Assembly (NCBI RefSeq): GCF_016469035.1
Contig: NZ_JAEHJZ010000035.1
Location: forward strand, 18,675 to 82,674
Source of the DNA: Gelidibacter salicanalis
GTDB lineage: Bacteria; Bacteroidota; Bacteroidia; Flavobacteriales; Flavobacteriaceae
DNA length: 64,000 nucleotides
Reading direction: 5' to 3'
Shown: piece after piece, positions 1-9,677 of the stretch
Position numbering within the stretch: the stretch's first letter is position 1
Layout of the letters: every line of letters begins with the position of its first letter
Program-made: the position numbers and the translations under genes
Notes under the pieces: model-generated
Seen by the model: the letters and a program-made list of their open reading frames with translations, nothing else
Databases searched by the model: none
What the model was told of the DNA's origin: nothing

Positions 1-67
1 TTTCGACGCAGAGCGTCGGGGAATAAAATCTAAGGATCCCGCTAAAAAGTGGGATTAGTTCAACTAA

Positions 68-105
68 CAATTTTTAATTCATTGCCTCGCAACTTTTAAA
101 AATTG
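68..105 (-). terminator. Possible AT-rich terminator hairpin after fhs
   Basis: A 10-bp perfect inverted repeat (CAATTTTTAA at 68-77, TTAAAAATTG at 96-105) lies just past the stop codon of the leftward formate-tetrahydrofolate ligase gene. It has little GC in the stem, so it would be weak. It is called only from position and symmetry. Confidence 0.3.
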
Positions 106-117
106 AGTTTCACTAAT

Positions 118-1785
118 TTAAAATAGCCCTTCAATAACACCATCCTTATCAATGGTAATCCGCTCGGCAGCAGGAGTTCCAGGCAAGCCAGGCATCCGCA
201 GCATATTACCGGCAATAGGAATGATAAATCCGGCACCTGTTGCAATTTCAAACTCCCTAATATGAATGTTAAAGTGTTCCGGACGTCCCAATCGCTTTTG
301 ATCATCACTAAAACTTTTTTCGGTTTTAGCCATGCAGACAGGGAAGTTGCCGTAGCCCATAGTTTCATATTTACCCAATTGTGAGGTCGCCAAATCACTT
401 AAAATCACCTTGTCTCCTCCATAAATGGTTTGGCAAATCTTATTCAATTTTACGTACACAGGATCCTCTAAGTCATAGGTAGCGCTAAATTGTTTGGTAC
501 AGGAATTTGCTGCCTCAACAACCTTCTCAGCGAGATCTAAACAGCCTTTGCCACCCTTTTCCCAACCATAGCTCAAGGCTACAGGAATGCCCAATGTTTT
601 ACAATGGTCTTTCACAACTCGTATTTCAGCAGCTGTATCAGATTTAAAAGTATTTATAGAAACAACAATAGGAATACCAAAACTTTTCAGACTGGCAATA
701 TGCCCGTCCAAATTGGGCAGTCCATTAATAAGTGCCGGTACATCTTCTTGCGTAATTTGCTTTAATGATTTGCCTCCATGATATTTTAAAGCTCTAATGG
801 TCGCTACCACAACAATGGTTTTAGGTGAAATACCCGCTGCACGACATTTAATATTTAGAAATTTTTCCGCACCTAAGTCTGATCCGAAGCCGGCTTCAGT
901 AATAGTGTAATCACTGAGAGACATTCCCATTTTAGTAGCAACAATAGAATTTGTTCCTTGCGCAATATTGGCAAATGGTCCGCCATGGATAATTGCAGGA
1001 TTCCCTTCTAAAGTTTGAACCAAATTGGGTTTAATAGCATCTTTCAACAACACCGCCATCGCTCCTTCTGCGTTTAAGTCTTTAGCAAATATTGGTTTTC
1101 CTTCCCAGGTGTCACCCACATAAATATTCCCGCAGCGTTCTTTTAAGTCTTCTAAATCTGATGCCAAACATAAAATTGCCATAATCTCAGATGCTGCAGT
1201 AATATTAAAACCTGTTTCTCTCGGAACACCACCGGCCTTTCCGCCTAGTGCAGCTATAATATTTCGCAATCCACGATCATTCATATCCATACACCGTTTC
1301 CAGATGACCGATCTAGGATCGATACCGAGGTTTCTCGTTTTACTTTGAATGTTATTTTCAATAAGGGCAGAAAGCAAATTATTCGCTTTTTCAATAGCGT
1401 GAAAATCGCCCGTAAAATGCAGGTTAATGTCTACCATCGGTATCACCTGGCTCCATCCACCGCCCGCTGCTCCTCCTTTAATTCCAAATACTGGACCTAA
1501 ACTTGGTTCGCGGATTACCACAGTAGCTTTTTTATTTAATAAATTAAGCGCATCTACCAACCCAATAGAGGTTGTCGTTTTTCCTTCACCAGGAGGTGTG
1601 GGCGTAATTGCGGTAACTAATATGAGATTATTCTCCTTTATTTTATCTTCATCAATAAGATCTAAAGGAAGTTTTGCTTTGTCGTTGCCATAGTACTCCA
1701 GCTTTTCTTCAGGAATTGCCAATGTTGCCGCAATTTCCCTGATATGCTTCGGGGTAACGCTGTGTGCGATCTGTATTTCTGTCAT
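118..1785 (-). CDS. fhs: Formate--tetrahydrofolate ligase
   Basis: The protein makes 10-formyl-tetrahydrofolate from formate, THF and ATP, feeding one-carbon units to purine synthesis in the cytosol. The 555-residue length is usual for this family. Near residues 60-75 it has the family P-loop-like segment TPTPPGEGKTTTSIGL, followed by the conserved REPSLGPVFGIKGGAAGGG region and later LPGTPAAERI near the C-terminus, a family hallmark. The start is the ATG at 1785. It is transcribed alone towards the left edge; upstream (to its right) lies a long repeat array with no gene, so its promoter should lie within about 100 bp of 1785. Identification is by recognition of the conserved family sequence. 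Confidence 0.97.
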   Translation of the reverse strand: MTEIQIAHSVTPKHIREIAATLAIPEEKLEYYGNDKAKLPLDLIDEDKIKENNLILVTAITPTPPGEGKTTTSIGLVDALNLLNKKATVVIREPSLGPVFGIKGGAAGGGWSQVIPMVDINLHFTGDFHAIEKANNLLSALIENNIQSKTRNLGIDPRSVIWKRCMDMNDRGLRNIIAALGGKAGGVPRETGFNITAASEIMAILCLASDLEDLKERCGNIYVGDTWEGKPIFAKDLNAEGAMAVLLKDAIKPNLVQTLEGNPAIIHGGPFANIAQGTNSIVATKMGMSLSDYTITEAGFGSDLGAEKFLNIKCRAAGISPKTIVVVATIRALKYHGGKSLKQITQEDVPALINGLPNLDGHIASLKSFGIPIVVSINTFKSDTAAEIRVVKDHCKTLGIPVALSYGWEKGGKGCLDLAEKVVEAANSCTKQFSATYDLEDPVYVKLNKICQTIYGGDKVILSDLATSQLGKYETMGYGNFPVCMAKTEKSFSDDQKRLGRPEHFNIHIREFEIATGAGFIIPIAGNMLRMPGLPGTPAAERITIDKDGVIEGLF

Positions 1786-1859
1786 AAGAATAATGTTTTT
1801 TTTAATGGTGAATTAAAGGTAAAGTTCCACGACTTCAATTCATATGACCATTGTCATCT

Positions 1860-3430
1860 CAGTGGTTTAAACCGGGAATAAGCTCTTCAAACAACCACCA
1901 ACAACCTTTTAAATAGCATCATTAAAGTGCCAACCCCCGTTTCTCACTGTCTAAGTAAAATTGGTTTCATACAACAAGATGTCATTGTAAAGATCTTGTA
2001 CCACTAATGCTTTAATGGGGCTTGCAAATTTTTTATCTTTTTACGCCGCTGTTGGTGTTTTTCACCAACAGCATTCATTACTTCATCTATTTGACCTACG
2101 CCGCTTTTAGTGTTTTCCACCAACAGCATTCCTTACTCATTTATTTCACATATAGCTATTTTTTAGTTAAAGTGCTCTATGTTTTGTTTTCAAGCAATTA
2201 TGGGTTCAAAACATCTGCGCTCGCTATTGGTGAGGTCTTGTAAGGTCAGGCAAAAATTGTTGGTGGAAAACACCAACAATGGCTAAGAACCGGAAATAAG
2301 TTCTTCAAACAAACCACCCATACCTTTTAAATGGCATCCTTAAAGTGCCAATCCATGCTTCTCACTGCTCTAAGTAAAATTGGTTTCATACAACAAGATG
2401 TCATTGTTAAGATCTTGTACCACTAGTGCTTTAATGGGGCTTGCAAATTTTTTATCTTTTTACGCCGCTGTTGGTGTTTTTCACCAACAGCATTCATTAC
2501 TTCATCTATTTGACCTACGCCGCTTTTGGTGTTTTCCACCAACAGCATTCCTTACTCATTTATTTCACATATAGCTATTTTTTAGTTAAAGTGCTCTATG
2601 TTTTGTTTTCAAGCAATTATGGGTTCAGAACATCAGCGCTCGCTATTGGTGAGGTCTTGTAAGGTCAGGCAAAAATTGTTGGTGGAAAACACCAACAATG
2701 GCTAAGAACCGGAAATAAGCTCTGCAAACAACCCAACAACAACCTTTTAAATAGCATCCTCAAAGTGCAGCCCCTCCTCACAACTCTAAGTAAAAATAGT
2801 GTCAAAATACAAGATGTCATTGTTAAGATCTTGTACCACTAATGCTTTAATGGGGCTTGCAAATTTTTTATCTTTTTCCGCCGCTGTTGGTGTTTTTCAC
2901 CAACAGCATTCATTACTTCATCTATTTGATCTACGCCGCTGTTGGTGTTTTCCACCAACAGCATTCCTTACTCATTTATTTCACATATAGCTATTTTTCA
3001 GTTAAAGTGCTCTATGTTTTTTTTTCAAGCAATTATGGGTTCAGAACATCTGCGCCCGCTATTGGTGAGGTCTTATAAGGTTAGGTAAAAATTGTTGGTG
3101 GAAAACACCAACAATGGCTAAGAACCGGAAATAAGTTCTTCAAACAAACCACCCATACCTTTTAAATGGCATCCTTAAAGTGCCAACCTCCGCTTGCAAA
3201 CTTTTTATCTTTTTACGCCGCTGTTGGTGTTTTTCACCAACAGCATTCATTACTTCATCTATTTGAACCTATATCTGTTTATTAGCTGATGTGCTCTATG
3301 TTTTGTTTTCAAGCAATTATGGGTTCAGAACATCGGCGCTCGCTATTGGTGAGGTCTTGTAAGGTTAGGCAAAAATTGTTGGTGGAAAACACCAACAATG
3401 GCTAAGAACCGGAAATAAGCTCTCCAAACA
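1860..3430. repeat. Tandem array of ~418-bp hairpin-rich repeat units
   Basis: Four units follow one another. Equivalent positions of the hairpin CTGTTGGTG/CACCAACAG are 2049, 2468, 2884 and 3221, giving spacings of 419, 416 and 337 bp; the last unit is shortened. Each full unit holds a segment beginning near CAAGATGTCATTG, two hairpins with stem GTTGGTG/CACCAAC, a segment containing CAAGCAATTATGGGTTC, and a third hairpin TTGTTGGTG/CACCAACAA with loop GAAAA. Short open frames across the units merely repeat and show no protein-like features, so I do not call them genes. Related pieces occur at 6300-6680 and 20910-21215. No transposase is present, so this resembles a REP/BIME-like non-autonomous family. 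Confidence 0.85.
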
Positions 3431-3658
3431 ACCACCAACAACCTTTTAAATAGCATCCTCAAAGTGCAACCCCTCCTCACAACTCTAAGTAAAAATGGTG
3501 TCAAAATACAAGATGTCATTTTGAAGGTCTTGTACCACTAGTGCTTTAATGGGGCTTGCAAATTTTTTATCTTTTTTACTGAACACTCATAGGTTAAAAA
3601 ATGTAATTTTGAGTAATTCAATACACAGAAGGCAATCTCATACAATCTTAACAGCAGC
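3431..3658. other. Repeat-derived leader of the Crp/Fnr gene
   Basis: This stretch carries one more copy of the repeat-unit segment that contains CAAGATGTCATT and GGGGCTTGCAAATTTTTTAT (about 3508-3573), without the hairpins. The repeat family thus runs to within 85 bp of the Crp/Fnr start. The promoter of that gene must lie in or after this repeat. No further gene is seen. Confidence 0.6.
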
Positions 3659-4252
3659 ATGGACAGTCCCAAACTAATAAAATATCTGAGTTCAAATCTT
3701 GATATGGATGAAGATGACATTTTATTAATAATTAAAAATTACCCCATTAAAAAGGTTAAAAAAGACGAGTTCCTATTAAGAGAGAATGAACATTCCAAGC
3801 ACACCTTTTTTATAGAAAAAGGTCTTTTAAGACAATATTCCATAGATTCTAAAGGGAAAGAACATACCATTTCCTTTGCCCCAGAAAATTGGTTTGTCTC
3901 TGATAGGGAAAGTATCTATTTTGATCAATCATCGGCTTATAATATTCAGGCCTTGGAAAACAGTGAAATAGTAATGATAGATGAAAACTTCATTAAAGAG
4001 CTTTCAGATAAAATTCCTTCTTTTACCAATTTCAATAATAAACTGTTACACAACCACATTCGTCATTTACAGAACCGAATACACCTGTTGTTAAGCGCAA
4101 GTGCAGAAGAGCGCTATCTTGAATTTGTTAAAATGTACCCCGATATCCTTTTGCGTGTGCCTCAAACCATGGTAGCTTCTTATTTAGGGATGACCCCGGA
4201 AAGCTTGAGCCGTGTCCGTAAGGAGCTGGCACAGAAAAACTTCAGAAATTAG
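3659..4252 (+). CDS. Crp/Fnr-family transcriptional regulator
   Basis: A 197-residue regulator with an N-terminal cyclic-nucleotide-binding-type beta-roll (about residues 20-120; FIEKGLLRQYSID and ENWFVSD are typical of flavobacterial members) and a C-terminal winged helix (about 145-195; MVASYLGMTPESLSRVRKEL). The ligand is unknown; flavobacterial members of this group often lack the canonical cAMP-contact residues. It reads in the same direction as the YceI and pirin genes downstream, a grouping common in Bacteroidota, where such a regulator responds to stress or redox signals. A target of YceI/pirin is inference only. The start ATG at 3659 gives a full-length family member. Confidence 0.88.
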   Translation: MDSPKLIKYLSSNLDMDEDDILLIIKNYPIKKVKKDEFLLRENEHSKHTFFIEKGLLRQYSIDSKGKEHTISFAPENWFVSDRESIYFDQSSAYNIQALENSEIVMIDENFIKELSDKIPSFTNFNNKLLHNHIRHLQNRIHLLLSASAEERYLEFVKMYPDILLRVPQTMVASYLGMTPESLSRVRKELAQKNFRN

Positions 4253-4516
4253 CTCCGCTTCCTACTAGAATCTGTATTTAAAGTGTTGTAATTCCTTCAC
4301 TCAATTATTCAACGTGTTCCCTCTTCAATTTAGTTCCATTTTTAGTTTGCCGGCCCAAACACATTTCTGTTTGAGGACAACAGCGGCTATATAGCGTATC
4401 GACTAACCAGTTAACTACCAAAGAGATTACTTCTTATCATAGATCAATGCACAGGACGATCTTATGCCGTAAGTTTGTATCAAATTAAAACGTTTAACAT
4501 AAAAACACATATACAC

Positions 4517-5029
4517 ATGAAAACAACTTGGAAATTAGACCCGACACATTCTGAAATCGAATTTAAAGTAAAACACATGATGATTTCAACGGTAACTGGA
4601 AGCTTCAGTGATTTTGATGCCACTGTTGAAGCAGCAGATGATACTTTTAAGGATGCACAATTTACGTTCAATGCAAAAATTGATTCCATCAGCACAAAAA
4701 ACAATGATAGAGACACGCATTTAAAGTCGGATGATTTTTTCAATGCTGAGAAATACCCAAAATTGACCTTCAAATCCAAATCTTTTGACGGAGAGAAATT
4801 GGTAGGCGACCTGACTATTAGAGACACCACCAAGGAAGTTACTCTTGACGTTGATTTTAACGGCATAGCTGTAGATCCATACGGCCAGACTAAATCAGGT
4901 TTTGAAGCTACAGGAACAATTAACCGTAAAGATTTCAACTTAAACTGGAGTGCTGTTACAGAAGCAGGTAATATCGTTGTGAGTGACAAAGTTAAATTGA
5001 TTGCCAACCTTCAATTTATCAAACGATAA
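4517..5029 (+). CDS. YceI family protein
   Basis: YceI proteins are small lipocalin-like beta-barrels that bind isoprenoid or amphiphilic ligands. The chain from the ATG at 4517 starts MKTTWKLDPTHSEIEFKVKH, the typical family N-terminus (W-x-(L/I)-D-x-x-H-S), and has no export signal, so a cytoplasmic location is likely. An upstream TTG at 4475 is in frame but would add a non-conserved tail, so the ATG is preferred (170 residues). A strong terminator follows at 5051-5117. Its neighbours are a Crp/Fnr regulator and a pirin. The function in this organism is not known. Confidence 0.9.
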   Translation: MKTTWKLDPTHSEIEFKVKHMMISTVTGSFSDFDATVEAADDTFKDAQFTFNAKIDSISTKNNDRDTHLKSDDFFNAEKYPKLTFKSKSFDGEKLVGDLTIRDTTKEVTLDVDFNGIAVDPYGQTKSGFEATGTINRKDFNLNWSAVTEAGNIVVSDKVKLIANLQFIKR

Positions 5030-5050
5030 TAAACACATCACAGTGCTTAT

Positions 5051-5117
5051 AAAAGGTCGGTAGTTTAATGCTTCATACATCGAAATTTCGGTCTGAAACT
5101 TACTACCGACCTTTTTG
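5051..5117 (+). terminator. Rho-independent terminator after the YceI gene
   Basis: The segment AAAAGGTCGGTAGT (from 5051) is matched by its complement ACTACCGACCTTTTT (to about 5115), giving a 14-bp stem ending in a T run. The loop contains its own small hairpin CGAAATTTCG. This is a clear intrinsic terminator, and its A/T tails would allow use in both directions. Confidence 0.85.
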
Positions 5118-5528
5118 TATTTAATTTAGCAATGCATACTAAAACCTAAACAGCAGAATAAGTAGTGAACGACAGAGTGTTGGCGCTGACATGATTATAG
5201 CGCAAGCGTTTTACGGTTGGATCATCTATTGCAACAAAATTGGTCGAGGAAATAAAGAGTTTTTTGAAACCAACTATCCTGGAGGCAGAGCCATAGAGGT
5301 ATTTCGCTGGTTTCATTTTGACCTGAAAAAGGTCAAAAACCAAAATTCTGTATTTAGATTCCCATTTTCACGGGAATGACTCCCAATAATTATCGGGATC
5401 AACGGAAACCCCGAGGCAGAGCCTCGAGGAATTCTTTACGATTAAAAACTTTACAGTTTTGTCATCGACGAAAATTCACTACCAGATCTGAAAAATTTGA
5501 ACAAGAAAAAAAATTAAAAATAAAAATT
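5118..5528. other. Intergenic leader of pirin with small hairpins
   Basis: No convincing gene is seen. At 5408-5433 there is a hairpin CGAGGC-AGA-GCCTCG followed by AGGAAT. A similar element, CGACGC-AGA-GCGTCG followed by GGGGAAT, opens the window at 4-23, so this is a small dispersed palindrome family. An in-frame upstream start for pirin at 5376 would add 51 basic, non-conserved residues and is not used. Confidence 0.5.
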
Positions 5529-6245
5529 ATGAAAACAGTACTTCACAAAGCAGACACCAGAGGCAATGCAAACCACGGTTGGCTAAAATCTAGACACACG
5601 TTCAGTTTTGCTAATTATCACGATCCAGAGCGTATGAATTTTGGCGTGTTAAGAGTATTAAATGATGATATGGTTTCAGAAAGTCAAGGATTTGGAACCC
5701 ATCCTCACAGAGATATGGAGATTATTTCCATTCCGTTGGGAGGCGATCTGAAACATAAAGATAATATGGGAAATGAGACCATTATTAGAGAGGGCGACAT
5801 TCAAGTAATGAGCGCAGGAACAGGCGTGATGCATTCTGAATACAATAACAATCCGGATCAGCCGGTAAAATTTTTACAAATTTGGGTCATTCCAAACAAG
5901 CAGAACGTTACACCCCGTTACGATCAAATCACACTACAAACGGCTGATCGTAAAAACAAATTACAACAAGTATTATCACCAAATCAAGATGATGCTGGGG
6001 TTTGGATCTATCAAAACGCTTGGTTTAACATGACCAATCTCGAAAAAGGCAAAGAACTCCAATACACTTTGAACGACCCTCAAAACAATGGCGTGTATGC
6101 TTTTATATTAAAAGGCGATGTGACCATCAATGGAAAAGAACTTAACGAAAGGGATGGTCTCGGAATTTGGGATATACAAACGCTGAATCTCAAAGCGGAC
6201 AGCGATACCGAAATCTTATTAATGGAAGTCCCAATGTCACAGTAA
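5529..6245 (+). CDS. Pirin family protein (bicupin)
   Basis: The chain starts MKTVLHKADTRGNANHGWLK. The N-terminal cupin carries the pirin metal-site pattern: HPHRDMEIISIPL, then a second histidine in the GDLKHKDNMGN segment, and GTGVMHSEYN contributing the last histidine and glutamate. Pirins are Fe-binding, some with quercetin-dioxygenase-like activity, others redox-linked co-regulators; which applies here cannot be seen. 238 residues is the normal length. The ATG at 5529 is chosen because conservation begins there. It is downstream of YceI but separated by a strong terminator, so it is probably transcribed on its own. Confidence 0.92.
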   Translation: MKTVLHKADTRGNANHGWLKSRHTFSFANYHDPERMNFGVLRVLNDDMVSESQGFGTHPHRDMEIISIPLGGDLKHKDNMGNETIIREGDIQVMSAGTGVMHSEYNNNPDQPVKFLQIWVIPNKQNVTPRYDQITLQTADRKNKLQQVLSPNQDDAGVWIYQNAWFNMTNLEKGKELQYTLNDPQNNGVYAFILKGDVTINGKELNERDGLGIWDIQTLNLKADSDTEILLMEVPMSQ

Positions 6246-6299
6246 GTAAATCAAATAGGTGATCAGTGAACTAACTATTCTAAACGGAGTCTCACTGAT

Positions 6300-6680
6300 T
6301 GGTTAATTACGCCGCTGTTGGTGTTTTTCACCAACAGCATTCCTTACTCATTTTACGCCGCTGTGGGTGAGGATATTGTAAGGTGAGGTGAAAATTGTTG
6401 GTGGAAAAACACCAACAATGGCCAAAATTTAGAAGCACTATCTGTATTCAATCACTGAGCTTTGGGTATTACGCCGCTGTTGGTGTTTTTCACCAACAGC
6501 ATTCCTTACTCATTTATTTGACGTATAGCTATTTTTTAGTTAAAGTGCTCTATGTTTTGTTTTCAAGCAATTATTGGTTCAAAACATCTGCGCTCGCTAT
6601 TTGTGAGGTATTGTAAGGTATTGTAAGGTATTGTAAGGTTAGGTAAAAATTGTTGATGGAAAACACCAACAATGGCTAAA
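6300..6680. repeat. Second cluster of the GTTGGTG hairpin repeat family
   Basis: The cluster contains the hairpins of the 1860-3430 array: CTGTTGGTG/CACCAACAG near 6311 and 6477, and TTGTTGGTG-type hairpins near 6395 and 6650 (the last with one mismatch, TTGATGG). It includes the CAAGCAATTAT segment and a triple AGGTATTGTA short tandem repeat near 6607-6635. Its right edge at about 6680 cuts directly into a permease pseudogene. Confidence 0.8.
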
Positions 6681-7159
6681 GGGTTTCCTTTCCAAACATC
6701 TTTATTGCAGTGTCTTCAGTCAATGCAACTGTGGATCACTCAATGGGATGTGCTTTATTTCCTTCTATAACTGGAAAGGAAAAAAATGTCAAAAAATTCT
6801 GGGTCCGCCCACGCAGAACCCACGCTCAAGGTTTTATCGTTATAAGTAAGCAATGGCCCACCCGTGACATATCTTGTGATTTTTTCAACTCCCCGCACCT
6901 CATCGCGCAAAGCGTCTGCAAACGGAATTGGATTGGCATCACTATTTTCAATACCCTCTGGAATCTGCGAGGTCGTATAAACCTGATAGATTGAGCCCAC
7001 ATTCTCATGAAATTTATCGAACGAAAGTTCAAAAAACGCATACATGCTAAGAAGAAAGGCCACCCCAAAAGCTGTAGATAGCCCAATAATGTTGATTGCC
7101 TTAAAGATTCTGTCTTTCCAGAGATTGCGCAATGCAATTTTTATATAGTTTCGTATCAT
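6680..7159 (-). pseudogene. Truncated and frameshifted FtsX/MacB-type ABC permease
   Basis: The N-terminus MIRNYIKIALRNLWKDRIFK is that of the ~800-residue permeases lying upstream in the same operon. About 125 residues are intact, up to ADPEFFDIFF. A T-run near 6780-6787 then shifts the frame; reading on in the next frame gives family-like FPVIEGNKAHPIE, a TGA stop, then STVALTEDTAIKMFGKET before homology ends at ~6680 in the repeat cluster. Around 650 codons are missing. This is a decayed fourth permease of the export cluster, with three independent lesions: frameshift, stop and truncation. Confidence 0.85.
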
Positions 7160-7174
7160 AATTATTAGTTATAA

Positions 7175-7207
7175 AGACCTCACAGGTTTCAAAAACCTGT
7201 GAGGTCT
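7175..7207. repeat. 15-bp perfect palindromic hairpin between permease genes
   Basis: AGACCTCACAGGTTT at 7175-7189 and its exact complement at 7193-7207 are separated by 3 nt. It sits 9 bp after the stop of the permease gene ending at 7216 (leftward) and before the permease pseudogene. It could terminate transcription or stabilise the mRNA 3' end. From memory, similar GACCTCACAGG palindromes are dispersed repeats in many flavobacterial genomes. Confidence 0.7.
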
Positions 7208-7215
7208 GATTGCCC

Positions 7216-9630
7216 TTATTCCGTCCGCAAGCTTTTTACTGGGTTTGCAATCGCGGCTTTTATCGCGCGATAACTCACCGCCATAAGCGCGATAAGAATA
7301 GTCGCAATTCCAGTGAAGACAAACATCCACCATTCTATTTCTATGCGATATGCAAAATTCTCCAACCATTTGTTCATCGCCCACCAGGCAATAGGAATGG
7401 AAATCAAAATTGCCAAACCGATCAATTTTAAATAATCCTTGGACAACAACATTATTATTCCCAAAACACTGCTTCCCAACACTTTTCGTATACCAATTTC
7501 TTTGGTGCGCTGATACGCGGTCAAAGTCACCAAACCAATTAACCCAAGACAACCGAGAATAATGATAATTATCGTTGCCAAATTGATCATTTGTGATTGG
7601 CGCATATCAGACTCATACAATTGTTTGATTTCCGTATCGTAAAATTCATAAGCAAAAGGTGCAGCTGGATAAAATGTTTTCCATTCTTTTTCTACTATTC
7701 CCAAGGTCTTTTTCCATTCGGAGGGAGCAGCGGGCAGTTTAACACTAAAGCCATTCAACATATCTTTTTTTGTTGTGATCATCAGCGAAAGTGGAGCTTT
7801 GGAATTACGAAGGTCCTTTTGATAAAAATCGTTGATTATTCCTTGAACAATAAGTGGTTTTTCGGAAGACCCCTTCACTGTTTTACCAACAGCTTCTTCA
7901 TTGTCCATAAATCCCAATCCTGTCCGGGCAGCTTCGTTGATAAAAACACTTTCCACCGTATCCCGAGTTTGTGGTGCTCTTCCTGCCAAAATTTCTATTT
8001 CAAACAAATCCACATAATCTGCATCTACATATTTAAAGTTCATATTCAATGTTGTTTCCCCATTTTCCGTTATTCGAACCAAATTATTTCCCCAATGCAT
8101 ATTGTTCATCGGCGTATGCCCCAAAGAAACTTGCTGGATTTCAGGGTGTTTCCTTAAAGCTTGTTTAAATAAAAACGGATCTACATCTGCATTTTGGTAA
8201 GATTTATAAGGGAGTTTTATTGTAATTACTGCATCTTTATCAAATCCGAGTTCGGTATTGATCATATATTTAATTTGTGAGGCAATGATAAAAGCACCGA
8301 TTACGAAAACCTGTGCAATGACAAACTGAAAAACGATCATGGTTTTCCTGATGTTAAGATTGCCAACAGACAATTTCCCTGCGCCTTGGCTTTTGAGGAC
8401 TTCAGAAACGTTTACCTTATTAATCAAATAGGCGGGATATAGCCCGGTCAAAAAAGTCAAAACCAGCAACAGACCGACCACAAAAAGTGAAATGGGCAAA
8501 AGATCTGAATAATCTCCAATTTTCGGTGGCATAAAATCCCCGTAAAAATTCTCAAAACCTATTGAAAGCGGAGAAGCCAAAGTGAGCGCCAAAACACTAA
8601 TAATCAAAGTTTCATATAAAAAACCTTGCTTCAATTGAGCACTTTTCGCCCCTAAAGTCCTTCTAACACCAATCTCCTTGGTTCTGTATGGGATTTGAGC
8701 CGTGCTTAGATTGATATAATTGATGCCCGCCAATAAAAGGATGAAAACCCCTATTCCAATCAATCCAAAAACAATTTTTTTATTGGCACTGTAAGCACCT
8801 GTACTAAACTCTTGGGAAAAATGCTTTTCTGAAAGCGGAAGCAGACTATATTTTGTCTGGCTCTCAGCATTTTTCCAAGAATCTGGAATCATCTCCTCAT
8901 ATTTTTCATCAAGCATTTCCAGCAATCGTTCCTTTTGGTTGGGCTGCAACTTTACAAACAAATTGTAATTGGAATTAAAGCTAAACCAATTGGCATCGGT
9001 TTTTTCTTCTTTGGTTATCGGGATAAATTCTTTCCCTTCAAAACTGCTCGGGAAATTCAAATCGGCTACAATTCCGGTTACGGTAAATAGAGTACTACCA
9101 TATTTAATGGTTCTTCCGATAATTTCATCTGCCGATACTTTTCCGAAATATTCCTCTACTTTCGATTGGGTGAGCACGACTTGGTTGGGATATAAAAGTG
9201 CGGTATTTTTATCTCCAGCCACCCATTGGTAGGGCACTAACTCAAAATAATCTGAAACCGTACTTTGGATATTTTTCGGATCCTCCTTTCGATACGTTTC
9301 CCCATTAGGTTTTTCAATGGAGAGATATTCATAGTATTTGTTGTTTAAAGGAACAACCTGGTCTATTTCAGGAAAATTCTCGTCTACAAATTCTGCCACC
9401 GCTGACTGAACCCCTCCAAAACCGGATTTTTTATCTCCTTTAATATTCCAGATAACCACTTGATAAATCTCCTCTTTCCCAGTGTGATCTTTATCAAAAC
9501 TAAATTCATAATTAACAATTTTGAAAATAATCAAACATACCGCAATGCCAATGGCCAAGCCAATAATCTTGAGAAAGGTAAAAAAACGATCCCTCCACAA
9601 CTTCCTGAAAATAAATTTAAATTGAATCAT
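7216..9630 (-). CDS. ABC transporter permease, FtsX/MacB type
   Basis: An 804-residue inner-membrane protein with the two-module layout common in Bacteroidota: N-terminal helix (FLKIIGLAIGIAVCLIIF), a periplasmic MacB_PCD domain, an FtsX core of three helices (about 290-420), a second periplasmic domain, and a final FtsX core (about 685-800; ATIIIIILGCLGLIGLVTLTA) ending in the family tail ANPVKSLRTE. Each FtsX core carries a K-E-I-G-(V/I)-R-(R/K) coupling motif that contacts the ATPase. It should work with the ATPase at 14630-15349 and the adaptor at 15482-16734 as an efflux or lipoprotein/peptide-handling machine. The substrate is unknown. It is the third of three intact tandem paralogues. 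Confidence 0.9.
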   Translation of the reverse strand: MIQFKFIFRKLWRDRFFTFLKIIGLAIGIAVCLIIFKIVNYEFSFDKDHTGKEEIYQVVIWNIKGDKKSGFGGVQSAVAEFVDENFPEIDQVVPLNNKYYEYLSIEKPNGETYRKEDPKNIQSTVSDYFELVPYQWVAGDKNTALLYPNQVVLTQSKVEEYFGKVSADEIIGRTIKYGSTLFTVTGIVADLNFPSSFEGKEFIPITKEEKTDANWFSFNSNYNLFVKLQPNQKERLLEMLDEKYEEMIPDSWKNAESQTKYSLLPLSEKHFSQEFSTGAYSANKKIVFGLIGIGVFILLLAGINYINLSTAQIPYRTKEIGVRRTLGAKSAQLKQGFLYETLIISVLALTLASPLSIGFENFYGDFMPPKIGDYSDLLPISLFVVGLLLVLTFLTGLYPAYLINKVNVSEVLKSQGAGKLSVGNLNIRKTMIVFQFVIAQVFVIGAFIIASQIKYMINTELGFDKDAVITIKLPYKSYQNADVDPFLFKQALRKHPEIQQVSLGHTPMNNMHWGNNLVRITENGETTLNMNFKYVDADYVDLFEIEILAGRAPQTRDTVESVFINEAARTGLGFMDNEEAVGKTVKGSSEKPLIVQGIINDFYQKDLRNSKAPLSLMITTKKDMLNGFSVKLPAAPSEWKKTLGIVEKEWKTFYPAAPFAYEFYDTEIKQLYESDMRQSQMINLATIIIIILGCLGLIGLVTLTAYQRTKEIGIRKVLGSSVLGIIMLLSKDYLKLIGLAILISIPIAWWAMNKWLENFAYRIEIEWWMFVFTGIATILIALMAVSYRAIKAAIANPVKSLRTE

Positions 9631-9677
9631 GTCTTTTATTTTTTTATATCATTATCAACTGCTCCCGAAATACTTTT

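Noticed and set aside
2022-3078. Small proteins encoded in the repeat units (about 73 codons, repeated)
   Set aside because: They run straight through the structural hairpins, are truncated differently between units and show no conserved protein pattern beyond the DNA repeat.
1860-3430. CRISPR array
   Set aside because: Units are ~418 bp and similar throughout; there are no short repeats with unique spacers and no cas genes nearby.
4480-5007. 175-codon antisense ORF across the YceI gene
   Set aside because: It is a mirror of the well-conserved YceI coding frame and carries no features of its own.
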